A stretch of 64,000 bases of DNA from Sphingomonas sp. LR60 (GTDB taxonomy: Bacteria > Pseudomonadota > Alphaproteobacteria > Sphingomonadales > Sphingomonadaceae), in the NCBI RefSeq assembly GCF_036855935.1, contig NZ_JASPFK010000001.1, positions 593,501 through 657,500 of the forward strand. Direction: 5' to 3'. A program made the translations under genes and the position numbers. Positions within the stretch are counted from its first letter, which is position 1; every line of letters starts with the position of its first letter. The notes below the pieces were generated by a model. That model did no database searches and was not told the origin of the DNA. It worked only from the letters and a program-made list of their open reading frames with translations. Shown one piece after another: positions 1 through 8,286 of this stretch.

Positions 1-771
1 GTCGAGCCCGGCGGCGAGGATCGTTCCGGCCTGCAGCGCCGCGATCAGCGCCGGTTCGTCCGCGACGCTGCCGCGCGCGACGTTGATGAAGATGCCGTCC
101 TCGCCCAGCGCCTCCAGCACTTCCGCGTTCACCAGATGGCGGGTCGACGCGCCGCCCGGCACGATCGCGATCAGCACGTCGCACGCCGTGGCGAGCGCGA
201 CCGGCGTGTCGTGATACGTGTAAGCGACATCATCGCGTCGCGTGCGCTGGTGGTAGGCGATCGCGACGCCGAACCCTTCCAGCCGCCGTGCGATCTGTTG
301 CCCGATCGCGCCCAGCCCGAGGATGCCGACGGTCCGCCCGCGCAACGTCGGCGAGAGCGGGAAGGAAGCCTTCTCCCAACGCCCGTCACGCACGTAACGA
401 TCGGCCTGCGGCAGGCGCCGGATCGTCGCGAGCAACAGCGCGAGCGCGAGATCGGCGACCTCGGCGTCGAGCACGCCGGGCGTGTTGGTGACCATGATGC
501 CGCGCGCCGCCGCCGCCTGCGCATCGATATTGTCATAGCCGACGCCGAAATTGGCGACGATCTCCAGCGCGGGCAGCCGATCGAACAACGTCGCATCGAC
601 CCGGCCGGCGAGCGTGTTGGCGGCGAGGCCACGGATCGCGGCACCATGTTCGGCGAGCCAGGCGTCGGCGTCGGGCTGCTCCCACAGACGGTGCAGCGTG
701 AAGCGCGCGTCGAGCGCGTCGATCACGGCGGCGGGCATCGGGGCGGGCATGAGGATGTGAATATCGGTCAT
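1..771 (-). CDS. D-2-hydroxyacid dehydrogenase (partial, C-terminus outside window)
   Basis: This is an NAD(P)-dependent 2-hydroxyacid dehydrogenase of the glyoxylate/hydroxypyruvate reductase type, which reduces small 2-oxoacids in the cytoplasm. The reading frame starts at the ATG ending at 771 (MTDIHILMPAPMPAAVIDAL) and stays open to the window edge, giving 257 residues of a usual 310-330. The Rossmann motif GILGLGAIGQQIA lies near residue 150, and the catalytic-Arg region NVARGSVADE is present near residue 232. The catalytic Glu and His would lie beyond the edge. The exact substrate cannot be read from the sequence. It points away from the small secreted gene upstream. Confidence 0.9.
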   Translation of the reverse strand, partial: MTDIHILMPAPMPAAVIDALDARFTLHRLWEQPDADAWLAEHGAAIRGLAANTLAGRVDATLFDRLPALEIVANFGVGYDNIDAQAAAARGIMVTNTPGVLDAEVADLALALLLATIRRLPQADRYVRDGRWEKASFPLSPTLRGRTVGILGLGAIGQQIARRLEGFGVAIAYHQRTRRDDVAYTYHDTPVALATACDVLIAIVPGGASTRHLVNAEVLEALGEDGIFINVARGSVADEPALIAALQAGTILAAGLD

Positions 772-802
772 GCCCGCCGTGTAGCGCCTCCTGCGCCGCG
801 CG

Positions 803-988
803 TCAGCCGATCGGACGCGCGCCAGGTGTTCCGCATTTGGCGAACTTTCCGTTGGTGCCCTTGCAGCGGGTCGCCTTGGCAGGCGGGCATTTGACGAACT
901 TGCCGGTCTTCGGGTCCTTGCACGGCGCGGCGGCCACGGGCGGGGCCATCAGCGTCAGCGCGGCGGTGACAGCGAGCAGACGAAGCAT
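803..988 (-). CDS. Small secreted protein with two Cys-x-Cys-spaced repeats
   Basis: A 61-residue protein with a clear signal peptide (MLRLLAVTAALTLMAPPVAAA). The mature part is only about 40 residues and consists of two imperfect copies of one unit: CKDPKTGKFVKC and CKGTNGKFAKC. Four cysteines thus bracket two GKF(V/A)KC motifs, which suggests either two disulfide hairpins or a metal site, but that is inference. A good ribosome-binding site (GGAGG, eight bases upstream) supports this start. I do not recognise a named family; similar small Cys-repeat exported proteins occur in sphingomonads. The gene lies 31 bases upstream of the hydroxyacid dehydrogenase on the same strand and may be cotranscribed with it. 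Confidence 0.7.
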   Translation of the reverse strand: MLRLLAVTAALTLMAPPVAAAPCKDPKTGKFVKCPPAKATRCKGTNGKFAKCGTPGARPIG

Positions 989-1120
989 CGGACATCCTCC
1001 AGCCCGATTATCGGGCCCGATCGAGGTTAAGCCCTTCTTTGTACAAGGGAAAGGGAAAGGACTTGTCGGTTCAATGATTTAGCGGCGATATGCGCGCAAT
1101 AAACGTGAAGGAGGGGTGCG

Positions 1121-1549
1121 ATGCGATCGATGGTGTGGGCAGGCATGGCCGCAATGCTGGTGGGCGGCGTGGCGCAGGCCGAGCCGGCGAAGCTCGATCC
1201 GAAGACCGCGGTCTACGAATTGCGCACCTATTACCCGGCGCCCGGCAAGGCGGCGGCGCTCAACGCGCGCTTCCGCGAGCATACGCTGGGGCTGTTCGCC
1301 AAGCACGGCATGACCAATGTCGCGTATTGGAACGAGATCGCGACCGACGCGGCGCCGGAGGGTCGGGTGGTGTACGTACTCGCCTATCCCAGCCGCGCCG
1401 CGCGTGATGCCGACTGGGCGGCGTTCGGCAAGGATCCCGAGTGGCAGAAGGTCGTCGCGGCGTCCGAGGCGGCGGGCAAGCTGGTGACCAAGGTCGACAG
1501 CGTGTTCATGACCGCCACGGATTACTCGCCGCCGATCCTTCCGAAGTAG
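1121..1549 (+). CDS. NIPSNAP family protein, exported
   Basis: A 142-residue protein with an N-terminal signal peptide (MRSMVWAGMAAMLVGGVAQA) followed by one NIPSNAP-type ferredoxin-like domain. The family hallmark is visible near residue 30 (AVYELRTYYPAPGKAAALN) together with the later HTLGLFAKHGMTNVAYW segment. NIPSNAP domains form small alpha/beta dimers and their biochemical role is poorly defined. The signal peptide places it in the periplasm. A GGAGG-like site lies about ten bases before the ATG. It is alone on the plus strand, between the secreted Cys-repeat gene and a convergent amidohydrolase. Confidence 0.85.
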   Translation: MRSMVWAGMAAMLVGGVAQAEPAKLDPKTAVYELRTYYPAPGKAAALNARFREHTLGLFAKHGMTNVAYWNEIATDAAPEGRVVYVLAYPSRAARDADWAAFGKDPEWQKVVAASEAAGKLVTKVDSVFMTATDYSPPILPK

Positions 1550-1559
1550 GTCGATCTGT

Positions 1560-1583
1560 CATTGCTTCGCTACGCTTGCAATG
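1560..1583. repeat. Short palindrome, 'GAGCGTAGCGAAGCAAT' family
   Basis: CATTGCTTCGC followed by GCTTGCAATG forms a near-perfect hairpin between two convergent genes. The same core is found near 16641, 24853, 30198 and 31764. It may serve as a transcription end here, but it lacks a T-run. Confidence 0.6.
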
Positions 1584-1604
1584 ACGGCGTCGGGGATGAC
1601 AGGG

Positions 1605-2936
1605 CTATGCCGCGCCGCCCGGTTTGAGCAGGTCGAGCACCGCGGCGGTCATCGCGGTCGCGCCGGTGGTGACGACCGCCTGCGGGTCGACCTTGAACAA
1701 CGGCGAATGGTGCGACGGGATCGGCGGCCCTCCGCGTGCCGCGGCGTCGAACGCCGCCTGCTGCGTGCCGCCGACCGCGAAATAATAGCCCTTGATGCCG
1801 TACTTGGGCTCGATGAACGCCGCAAAGTCCTCGGCGCCCATGCCCTTCTGCTGGAAGGGGATCACCTTGTCGGCGCCCAATGTGGTCGCCATCACCGCAT
1901 TGAGCCGACGCGCGAGGGCGGCGTCGTTGATCGTCGTCGGCGTGCCCTCGATCACCGTCACGACCGGCATCTTGTCCGCCGGCATGCCGTTCAGTTCACC
2001 GATGCCGCGGGCGACGCGCTTGATCCCGGCGAGCAATTGCGCGCGCGTCGCCTCGTCATTGGCGCGCACCGTCACCTGCAGCTTCGCCTGATCGGAAATA
2101 ATATTGTGCTTCAGCCCGGCGTGGAAGCTGCCGACGGTGATGACGGCGGGGCGCAGCGGCTGGCGCTCGCGGCTGACGATCCCTTGCAGCGCGATCACCA
2201 ACTGGCTGGCCATATAGACCGGGTCCTTGCCCGCCTGTGGGCTTGCGCCGTGCGCGCCGATGCCGGGGACGACGATGTCGACGCTGTCCGACGAACTATA
2301 CTGGATGTCCTCGGAGGCCGAGACGGTGCCCGCCAGCCCTTCGGAATTGGAGTGATAGGCCAAAGCGTAATCGGGCTTGGGGAAGCGGGTGTACAGCCCG
2401 TCCTTGATCATCGCCGCCGCGCCGCCGACGCGTTCCTCGGCCGGCTGGACGACGAAAACGATCGTTCCGGCCCAGCGGTCCTTCATCGCGGCGAGCCGGC
2501 GCGCGGTCGCGACCAGCCCGACGATGTGCGTGTCATGCCCGCAGGCGTGCATCACCGGCGCTTCGACGCCATCGACGCCGACCTGTCGCACAGTGCTGGC
2601 GTTGGCGAGCCCCGACTTCTCCTCGACCGGCAGCCCGTCCATGTCGGCGCGGACCAGCACGACCGGGCCGCTGCCGTTCCTAAGCACGCCGACCACGCCG
2701 GTGCCGCCAATCTTTTCGGTGACCTGCACGCCGGGGATCGCGCGCAGTGCCGCCGCCATCTTCGCAGCGGTGCGCTCTTCCTTGAACGACAGTTCGGGAT
2801 GACGGTGGAAGTCGTCCCACATCGCGGCGAGGGACTTGTCGTAGTCGGCGCGGATCGCCGCGGCATAATCGGACTCGGCGGACGCCCGCTGGGCGAGCGC
2901 ACCGAGCGCGACGGCGGCGAGAAGCAGATGACGCAT
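1605..2936 (-). CDS. M20 family amidohydrolase, exported
   Basis: A 443-residue metal-dependent amidohydrolase of the M20D (aminoacylase/IAA-amino-acid hydrolase, HipO-like) family, which hydrolyses N-acyl or peptide-like amide bonds using a two-metal centre. It starts with a signal peptide (MRHLLLAAVALGALAQRASA), so it is periplasmic. Family landmarks are HRHPELSFKEERTA-type sequence near residue 43, HACGHDTHIVGLVATARRL near residue 130 (metal ligands) and VVQPAEERVGGAAAMI near residue 165 (catalytic Glu pair), plus GAEDFA and HHSPLF near the C-terminus. Length fits the family. It stands alone, convergent with the NIPSNAP gene. The substrate cannot be predicted. Confidence 0.92.
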   Translation of the reverse strand: MRHLLLAAVALGALAQRASAESDYAAAIRADYDKSLAAMWDDFHRHPELSFKEERTAAKMAAALRAIPGVQVTEKIGGTGVVGVLRNGSGPVVLVRADMDGLPVEEKSGLANASTVRQVGVDGVEAPVMHACGHDTHIVGLVATARRLAAMKDRWAGTIVFVVQPAEERVGGAAAMIKDGLYTRFPKPDYALAYHSNSEGLAGTVSASEDIQYSSSDSVDIVVPGIGAHGASPQAGKDPVYMASQLVIALQGIVSRERQPLRPAVITVGSFHAGLKHNIISDQAKLQVTVRANDEATRAQLLAGIKRVARGIGELNGMPADKMPVVTVIEGTPTTINDAALARRLNAVMATTLGADKVIPFQQKGMGAEDFAAFIEPKYGIKGYYFAVGGTQQAAFDAAARGGPPIPSHHSPLFKVDPQAVVTTGATAMTAAVLDLLKPGGAA

Positions 2937-3032
2937 GGCAGGACCCCCGGTTTTTCCGCAGCCTAGGGTTTGCGTTCGATCACAACAAGCGATCCTGTGT
3001 GCAATGGTCTCACCGGATCGCGATAAGCCTCA

Positions 3033-3115
3033 CCGTTCGCACTGAGCTTGTCGAAGTGCGTGTTCCAAGCGCTCCGGCTGGTTCACGTGCTTAGACAAGC
3101 TCAGCACGAACGGGG
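3033..3115. repeat. Inverted repeat, 'GAGCTTGTCGAAG' family
   Basis: Left arm CCGTTCGCACTGAGCTTGTC and right arm GACAAGCTCAGCACGAACGG can pair over about 25 bases. Two more copies lie at 10253-10356 and 32463-32531. This is a REP-like extragenic palindrome, common in sphingomonads. It fills most of the gap between the amidohydrolase and the TonB receptor. Confidence 0.85.
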
Positions 3116-3157
3116 TAAAGGGGTCACGCTACCGCAAATCGCTTTCGCTGTGGCACA

Positions 3158-5941
3158 TCACATCCGCAACGTAGCCGACAGATAGAAGCTGCGACCGTAG
3201 AAGCTGCTCTCCTGCCAGATCGAGGGATTGTTGTTGTAATAGGCCTCTTCGCGGCTGTTGTTGAGGTTGATGACGCCCGCCGCGAAGCTGAGATAGTCGG
3301 TCGGGGTGAAGCCCGCCGACAGATCGAACTGCGTACGCGCGCGCACCGTATGGCCTTCGGTCGCGAAGAAGCTGTCGGCGCCATTCTGTTCGTAGGAGCT
3401 GCGGTAATTGGCCGACAGCCGCAGGCTGAACAGCCGGTCTTCCCAATAGGGCGTGATGTTCGCCGTGTTCTTCGACAGGTTGCGCACCGTGAAGCCGGTA
3501 CCGATCGCCACCTTGGTCGGGATCACGCGCGTATAATTGGCGAGCAGCCCGAAGCCGTCGACCGGCAGCCAGCGGTCGAACGACTGGTTCCAGCTCACCT
3601 CGACGCCGCGGATGCGGATCGTGCTGGGGTCGTTCGAGGTCTGCGTGATGTTATAGATATTCCCCGCGGCATCGACGCAGTCGCCGTTGGTCGCCCCGCT
3701 GCTGGCGCGCGACAATGCGGTGCCGTTGAAGGCCGAAGGGCAGATCAGCGACGAGAAGGTGCCGTTCTTCACCCATTTGTAGAAGCCGTTGATCGACAGC
3801 GCGCTGGCCGGGCCGTAATACCATTCCACGCCCAGATCGAGCTGATCGGCGGTCAGCGGTTTGAGCCCGGACTGGCCGAGATCGACCGTCAACGTCCGCG
3901 TGCCGACCGGGAAGGTATTCGCGGTCGACGAGGTCGTCTGCGCCAGCGAGCTGCGCGAATCGAGGATCGGGCGCACCAGCACCTTGGCGGCGGCAAAGCG
4001 CACCTGCAGCGTGCGCGTCGGCTCCAGGACGAGGTTCAGGCTCGGCAGGACATTGTCATATTCCTGCTTCTCGACATATTCGCCGATCTTCTGCGTTACG
4101 TCGGTGTAGCTGCCGGTGCGCGGCTGGGTGATGTTGCCGTTCACGACCTGTTTGGTGTGTTCATAGCGCACGCCGAGATTGCCGCGCAGCGGCGCGCCGA
4201 ACACCATGCTGTCGAGCGAGGCCATCGCGTAGACCGCCGGAATATAGCGATCGACGGTATAGCTGCCCTCCGGTGCCGGCAGGTCGGGCACCGACAGCCC
4301 GGCATTGGCGAGCGCTTGCCGATAGCCGGCGGTGTCGGGCGAGATCCACGCATTGGGCAGATTGCCGTTGCCGTCGAGGAAGCCACCGACGCCATAGCTG
4401 GACGCCGACAGCGCCGGGAACAAGGTGCTCGTCGGCCCCGGACGATTGGCGATCGAGCCGAGATCGTGACGGCCGACATCGCGCACGAAGCTTTCGTGCC
4501 GGAACTTGGTGCCCGCCGCGAATTGCGAGATCGGGCCGAGCGTCACGTCCTTGGTGACGTCGACCTGCGTCGAGACTTCCTTGCCGGTGGTGCGACGCGT
4601 CGCACCGTTCGGGAATTCGTTCCGCACCAGCGTCGCCTGATTGTACAGCGACGGATCGGACAGGTTCGCCGAAACCGTGTATTTGGGGTTGCGCGGATCG
4701 GTAATGTCGAGCGTCGCCGACGGGATGATGACGCCGAGGATCGCGGCGTCTTCGCGCGAATAGGCGTGGCCGCGCGTGAAATTGCCGACCGCTCGAACCG
4801 CCAGCCCGTCCTCGTCCTTCCACTTCATCGCCAGCGTATAGCCCTGGCTCGACAGCTTGCGGCTTTCCTCCTGCCGGTTGTTCTCCAGCGTGAAGTTGGT
4901 CGCGGTCGTCACCTTGGACGCGCCGTCGCTGACGCTCCCGGCGGTGAGGCGCGCGGTGTTGAAGAGAAACACCTGCTGGTTGACGTCATACTTGGTGTCG
5001 TCGCGGGCGTAGATCGCGGTCGCATCGATTTCGAGCCGGTCGGTCGGGCGCCATTGCACGCCGCCGCTGCCGGTAAGTTGTTCGATCGAGCGGTCGATGC
5101 GGCGATAGCGCGGGCGGCGCGGCACCGCGACCACCGCGCCGTTGATCGTCTGCGTCGCCCAGCGATCCTGAAACAGATAGTCGGCGCGATCCTCGAGCTT
5201 CTGGTAGCCGACGTTCAGGTATACGCCGAGCCGCCCGTCGGCGAATTGATCGACATAGCTTGCGCCGAACTTGGGCGTGATCGTCTTGCCGGCATATTCG
5301 CTGTTCTGCGCCTTGGCGGAGAGGGCGATCTTGCGCGTCTTGTAATCGAGCGGCTGGACGGTCTGGATGTTGATCGTGCCCGACAGCCCGCCGCTGTCCA
5401 TGTCGGCGGTTGGCGACTTGATCACCTGAACGGCGTTCGCCAGCTCGGTCTGGATGATGTCGTAGCGGAAGCCGTCGGTGAAGTCGGCGCTCTTGAAGGT
5501 CTGGCCGTTGATCGTGGTCAGCGCATATTGTGGCCCGAGGCCACGGATACTGATCGTCGCGCCGCGGCCGTTGATGTTCTGCATCTGCACGCCGGAGATG
5601 CGCTGGATCGACTCGGTGATGTTCTGGCTCGGAAACTTGCCGAGGTCCTCCGCCGAAATGCCGTCGCTGACGCGCGTGTCGCGGCGCTTGGCATCGAGCG
5701 CGGTGGCGATCGACGCGCGGAAGCCGGTGACGACAACATCGCCCGCGTTTTCCGCGGCATCGGCGGCGGCGATCGGCTCGCTGTTCGCCGGGGTCGGGGT
5801 GGTGGTCGTGGCGGGGTCGATCGGGACGGTCTGTGCCGATGCCGCCGGTGCCATGAACCAGAGGACTGAACCTGCGGTGCCGAGCAGCATCGTCTTCATC
5901 GCACGCGCCGCACGCGTCGACTCGCCCACAACAAAAGCCAT
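3158..5941 (-). CDS. TonB-dependent receptor (Xanthomonas/Caulobacter-type)
   Basis: An outer-membrane receptor of 927 residues that imports a ligand with energy from TonB-ExbBD. Signs are a signal peptide near the N-terminus (TMLLGTAGSVLWFMAPAASA), a TonB-box-like segment (DVVVTGFRASI) at about residue 67, a plug domain with the subfamily's hallmark SQNITESIQRISGVQMQN and ISIRGLGPQYALTTINGQ, and a long beta-barrel ending in the aromatic-rich SFYLSATLRM. This subfamily often takes up plant-derived saccharides or siderophores, but no substrate gene sits next to it. The chosen ATG (ending at 5941) has an upstream GGGGAAAAGGG; an in-frame ATG at 6016 would add 25 residues unlike a signal peptide and is rejected. 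A later Met at 5899 is also possible. Confidence 0.9.
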   Translation of the reverse strand: MAFVVGESTRAARAMKTMLLGTAGSVLWFMAPAASAQTVPIDPATTTTPTPANSEPIAAADAAENAGDVVVTGFRASIATALDAKRRDTRVSDGISAEDLGKFPSQNITESIQRISGVQMQNINGRGATISIRGLGPQYALTTINGQTFKSADFTDGFRYDIIQTELANAVQVIKSPTADMDSGGLSGTINIQTVQPLDYKTRKIALSAKAQNSEYAGKTITPKFGASYVDQFADGRLGVYLNVGYQKLEDRADYLFQDRWATQTINGAVVAVPRRPRYRRIDRSIEQLTGSGGVQWRPTDRLEIDATAIYARDDTKYDVNQQVFLFNTARLTAGSVSDGASKVTTATNFTLENNRQEESRKLSSQGYTLAMKWKDEDGLAVRAVGNFTRGHAYSREDAAILGVIIPSATLDITDPRNPKYTVSANLSDPSLYNQATLVRNEFPNGATRRTTGKEVSTQVDVTKDVTLGPISQFAAGTKFRHESFVRDVGRHDLGSIANRPGPTSTLFPALSASSYGVGGFLDGNGNLPNAWISPDTAGYRQALANAGLSVPDLPAPEGSYTVDRYIPAVYAMASLDSMVFGAPLRGNLGVRYEHTKQVVNGNITQPRTGSYTDVTQKIGEYVEKQEYDNVLPSLNLVLEPTRTLQVRFAAAKVLVRPILDSRSSLAQTTSSTANTFPVGTRTLTVDLGQSGLKPLTADQLDLGVEWYYGPASALSINGFYKWVKNGTFSSLICPSAFNGTALSRASSGATNGDCVDAAGNIYNITQTSNDPSTIRIRGVEVSWNQSFDRWLPVDGFGLLANYTRVIPTKVAIGTGFTVRNLSKNTANITPYWEDRLFSLRLSANYRSSYEQNGADSFFATEGHTVRARTQFDLSAGFTPTDYLSFAAGVINLNNSREEAYYNNNPSIWQESSFYGRSFYLSATLRM

Positions 5942-6033
5942 TTTCCCTTTTCCCCCGATCGTTGAGCATGTGACGCCGGTCGGTTTGTCCGATCGCGGGT
6001 CCTGCTCCTCCTGCATTGCTACGGTGCTTTGGT

Positions 6034-6061
6034 ATTATCGGGCTGTCAATTGGTTTTACAA
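6034..6061 (-). promoter_or_regulatory. Candidate promoter of the TonB receptor
   Basis: On the minus strand, TTGTAA and GATAAT are separated by 16 bases and lie about 90 bases before the receptor start codon. The surrounding AT-rich stretch (6020-6080) stands out in this GC-rich DNA. Position and composition support a promoter; the exact boxes are inferred. Confidence 0.35.
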
Positions 6062-6278
6062 CGGTAGTATATTGCCCTGACCACATTGATGCGGCGCGCT
6101 GACGGAACTTCCTAATCTAGAGCAGGTTTAAGGTCGGACCATCCGGTGCCGCTATCCGGCCGCGCCGATGTGATCGCTTTTGGTGCAACGGCGATACGCG
6201 GCCGCCTGCACCGAGTACCTGCGGCGGGCCTGCGTATCCGGCCCGCCGCACCCGTTTTTCGTTCGCGTGGAGACAGTT

Positions 6279-6413
6279 ATGAACCGCAAGATCGCGCTCG
6301 CCACCACTGCCCTCGCGATGCTGGCACTCTCGGCCTGCAACACCGTCCATGGCGCCGGCAAGGATATGAAATCGGCCGGAACGGCAGTGACGAAAGCGTC
6401 GGGTGAAAAATAA
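6279..6413 (+). CDS. Entericidin A/B family lipoprotein
   Basis: A 44-residue lipoprotein precursor with a signal peptide and lipobox (LALSAC), giving an acylated Cys and a mature peptide of about 24 residues (CNTVHGAGKDMKSAGTAVTK). The mature peptide matches the entericidin family pattern CNTxxGxGxDxxxxG. Entericidins are small envelope lipoproteins; in E. coli EcnA/EcnB act as an antidote/toxin pair in stationary phase, but single copies of unknown role are widespread in Proteobacteria. The start ATG is preceded by GGAGA. It is divergent from the TonB receptor. Confidence 0.85.
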   Translation: MNRKIALATTALAMLALSACNTVHGAGKDMKSAGTAVTKASGEK

Positions 6414-6481
6414 GGAATAAGCAGCACGTCGGGTAGCGTCGGATGCGCAGGCTTGGACCGACTGCCCGATCCATGCGCGCC

Positions 6482-6558
6482 GTGCTCCTGCGAACGCAGG
6501 AGCCCAGAGTGGTGGTCGATATCACCTGTGGCTCTGGGTTCCTGCGTTCGCACGAACA
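6482..6558. repeat. Inverted repeat between entericidin and eda
   Basis: Arms TCCTGCGAACGCAGGAGCCC and GGGTTCCTGCGTTCGCACGA surround a short spacer, and the left arm is itself palindromic (TCCTGCG AACGCAGGA). It lies between two convergent genes. No second copy was seen in this window. Confidence 0.7.
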
Positions 6559-6604
6559 CGGATGTACAGTGGACTGACGGAAAAACGCTCCGGCAGCGGT
6601 ACGG

Positions 6605-7210
6605 TTAGCGTGCCAGGCCAGCCGCCGCGCCCGCGCGCGCTTCGATCTCGGGCAGCGTACCTTCGGTCACCCAGCTACCGCCGACGCACAGCACCGGCCC
6701 GATCGCCAGCCAGTCGCGCGCGCTCGCCTCGGTGATCCCGCCGGTCGGGCAGAATTTGCACTGGTAGAAGGGCGCCGCGAGGGCCTTTAGCGCCTTGATC
6801 CCGCCGCTGGTTTCGGCCGGGAAGAACTTGAAATGCTCCAGCCCCATGTCGAGCCCGCGCATGATGTCGCCCGCGGTCGCGACGCCCGGCAGCCACGGGA
6901 TGCCCGCCTCCAGGATGGCGTCGCCGGTCTTCGCCGAAAGGCCCGGCGAGACGATGAACTCGACGCCCGCGTCCTTGACCTGCGCGACCTGCTCGGTCGA
7001 TACGACCGTGCCCGCGCCGACGATCGCGCCCGGCACCTGCTTCATCTCGCGGATCGCGTCGAGCGCGGCGGCGGTGCGCAGCGTCACCTCCAGCACCTTG
7101 AGCCCGCCCGCGACCAGCGCCTCGGCGAGCGGGCGCGCCTGTGCGGCGTCGTGGATGACCAGCACCGGGATCACCGGGCTGGTGCGCATGACGGTTTCGA
7201 TGTGGCTCAC
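6605..7210 (-). CDS. eda: 2-dehydro-3-deoxy-phosphogluconate (KDPG) aldolase
   Basis: Last enzyme of the Entner-Doudoroff pathway: it splits KDPG into pyruvate and glyceraldehyde-3-phosphate. The 201-residue length is normal. Visible active-site elements are EVTLRT (Glu), HFKFFPAE (Schiff-base Lys) and the phosphate-binding CPTGGI. The gene starts with GTG at 7210 (MSHIETVMRTS) and overlaps the glk stop codon in the sequence GTGA, so it is translationally coupled to glk. It is the last gene of the zwf-pgl-edd-glk-eda series. Confidence 0.95.
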   Translation of the reverse strand: MSHIETVMRTSPVIPVLVIHDAAQARPLAEALVAGGLKVLEVTLRTAAALDAIREMKQVPGAIVGAGTVVSTEQVAQVKDAGVEFIVSPGLSAKTGDAILEAGIPWLPGVATAGDIMRGLDMGLEHFKFFPAETSGGIKALKALAAPFYQCKFCPTGGITEASARDWLAIGPVLCVGGSWVTEGTLPEIEARAGAAAGLAR

Positions 7211-8175
7211 GATTGATGCTCCTGCGCGAAGGCGGCCGCGGCACCGAACAGGCCCGGCTGCGGATGGGTGATGAGCTTGACCGGGATCGCCGACATCAGC
7301 GACTGGAACCGGCCCTTGGCGACGAAGCGCTGGTCGAACCCCGAACGCAGCAACTTGTCCTTGATGCGCAGGCCCAGGCCTCCCGCGATCACGACGCCCT
7401 TCGCGCCATGCGCCAGCGCCAGATCGCCTGCGACCGCGCCCAATGCCAGGCAGAAGCGGTCGAGCGCGGCGAGCGCGATCGAGTCGGTGCCTTCCAGCGC
7501 CTCGGTCCAGATCGCCTTGTCGTCCTTGTGGATATAGGCGCGGCCTTCCAGCTCGGCGAGCGTCTCGTAGATCGCGACGATCCCCGGCCCGGCGACGATC
7601 CGCTCGACCGAGACACGGGTATAGGTCTTGCGCAGCCGCTTGAGCAGCGCATCCTCGATCCCGTCGAGCGGCGCGTAATCCATATGCCCGCCCTCGGTGG
7701 GGAGCACGCGATACCGGCCGTCCTGCTTGTAGACCTGCGCGACGCCCAGGCCGGTGCCGGGGCCGCACACCGTGGTCACGCCATCGGTCGGCAACGGGGT
7801 GTCCGGGCCGCAGAGATGCTCGAAATCGCGCGCGGACAGCTGACCGACGGCATGGCCGATCGCGCCGAAGTCGTTGATGATCGTATAGGTCGATGCGCCC
7901 AGCCGTTCGGGGATCAGCGACGGGCGGATCACCCACGGATTGTTGGTCAGCCGGATCACGTCGCCGGTGATCGGCGAGGCGACCGCGATCGCCGCGGCAT
8001 CGGGCAGGGTTCCGCCCATCCGTTCGCGGAACGCCTCATAGGCGGTCTGGAGGCTGGCGTGCTCGGCGGTCTTGAGCGTGGTCGGCTCACCCAGCGAGAC
8101 GACGTGGCCGTCCTCGACCTCCGCAATGGCGAAGCGCGCGTGCGTGCCTCCGATATCGACCGCTACGACCTGCAT
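7207..8175 (-). CDS. glk: Glucokinase
   Basis: Cytoplasmic ATP-dependent glucose kinase that supplies glucose-6-phosphate to Zwf. The protein has 322 residues. It opens with the ATP-binding phosphate-1 motif VAVDIGGTHARFAI, has NDFGAIGHAV (catalytic Asp region) near residue 100, and a bacterial glucokinase GTGLGVAQV and GGHMDYAP segment near residues 140-165. The start ATG at 8175 has an upstream GGAGG; an in-frame extension upstream is translated repeat DNA and is rejected. It sits between edd and eda and overlaps eda by four bases. Confidence 0.95.
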   Translation of the reverse strand: MQVVAVDIGGTHARFAIAEVEDGHVVSLGEPTTLKTAEHASLQTAYEAFRERMGGTLPDAAAIAVASPITGDVIRLTNNPWVIRPSLIPERLGASTYTIINDFGAIGHAVGQLSARDFEHLCGPDTPLPTDGVTTVCGPGTGLGVAQVYKQDGRYRVLPTEGGHMDYAPLDGIEDALLKRLRKTYTRVSVERIVAGPGIVAIYETLAELEGRAYIHKDDKAIWTEALEGTDSIALAALDRFCLALGAVAGDLALAHGAKGVVIAGGLGLRIKDKLLRSGFDQRFVAKGRFQSLMSAIPVKLITHPQPGLFGAAAAFAQEHQS

Positions 8176-8186
8176 CAGCAATCCTC

Positions 8187-8280
8187 CGTCATGCCGGACT
8201 TGTTCCGGCATCCACCGCGCCGCAAGTCCGATCCGTGTGAGTGTGCGGTTGGGTGGACCCCGGAACAAGTCCGGGGTGAC
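8187..8280. repeat. Inverted repeat, 'CCGGACTTGTTCCGG' family, edd-glk gap
   Basis: Left element GTCATGCCGGACTTGTTCCG and right element CCCCGGAACAAGTCCGGGG are each palindromic and can also pair with one another. A related copy lies at 53921-53998, with fragments near 14333, 36910 and 49134. It fills almost the whole gap between edd and glk. Confidence 0.85.
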
Positions 8281-8286
8281 GTTCAG

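Noticed and set aside
3033..3115. CRISPR-like repeat array
   Set aside because: Only one inverted repeat per site with no regular spacers; copies are dispersed through the genome segment as REP-like elements.
3350..5869. Long open frame of 839 codons on the plus strand opposite the TonB receptor
   Set aside because: It is a GC-rich shadow of the receptor gene: composition is Arg/Ala/Gly-rich, no domain, no ribosome-binding site.
6117..6280. Attachment site or tRNA gene near the entericidin gene
   Set aside because: No clover-leaf folding, CCA end or direct repeats were found.
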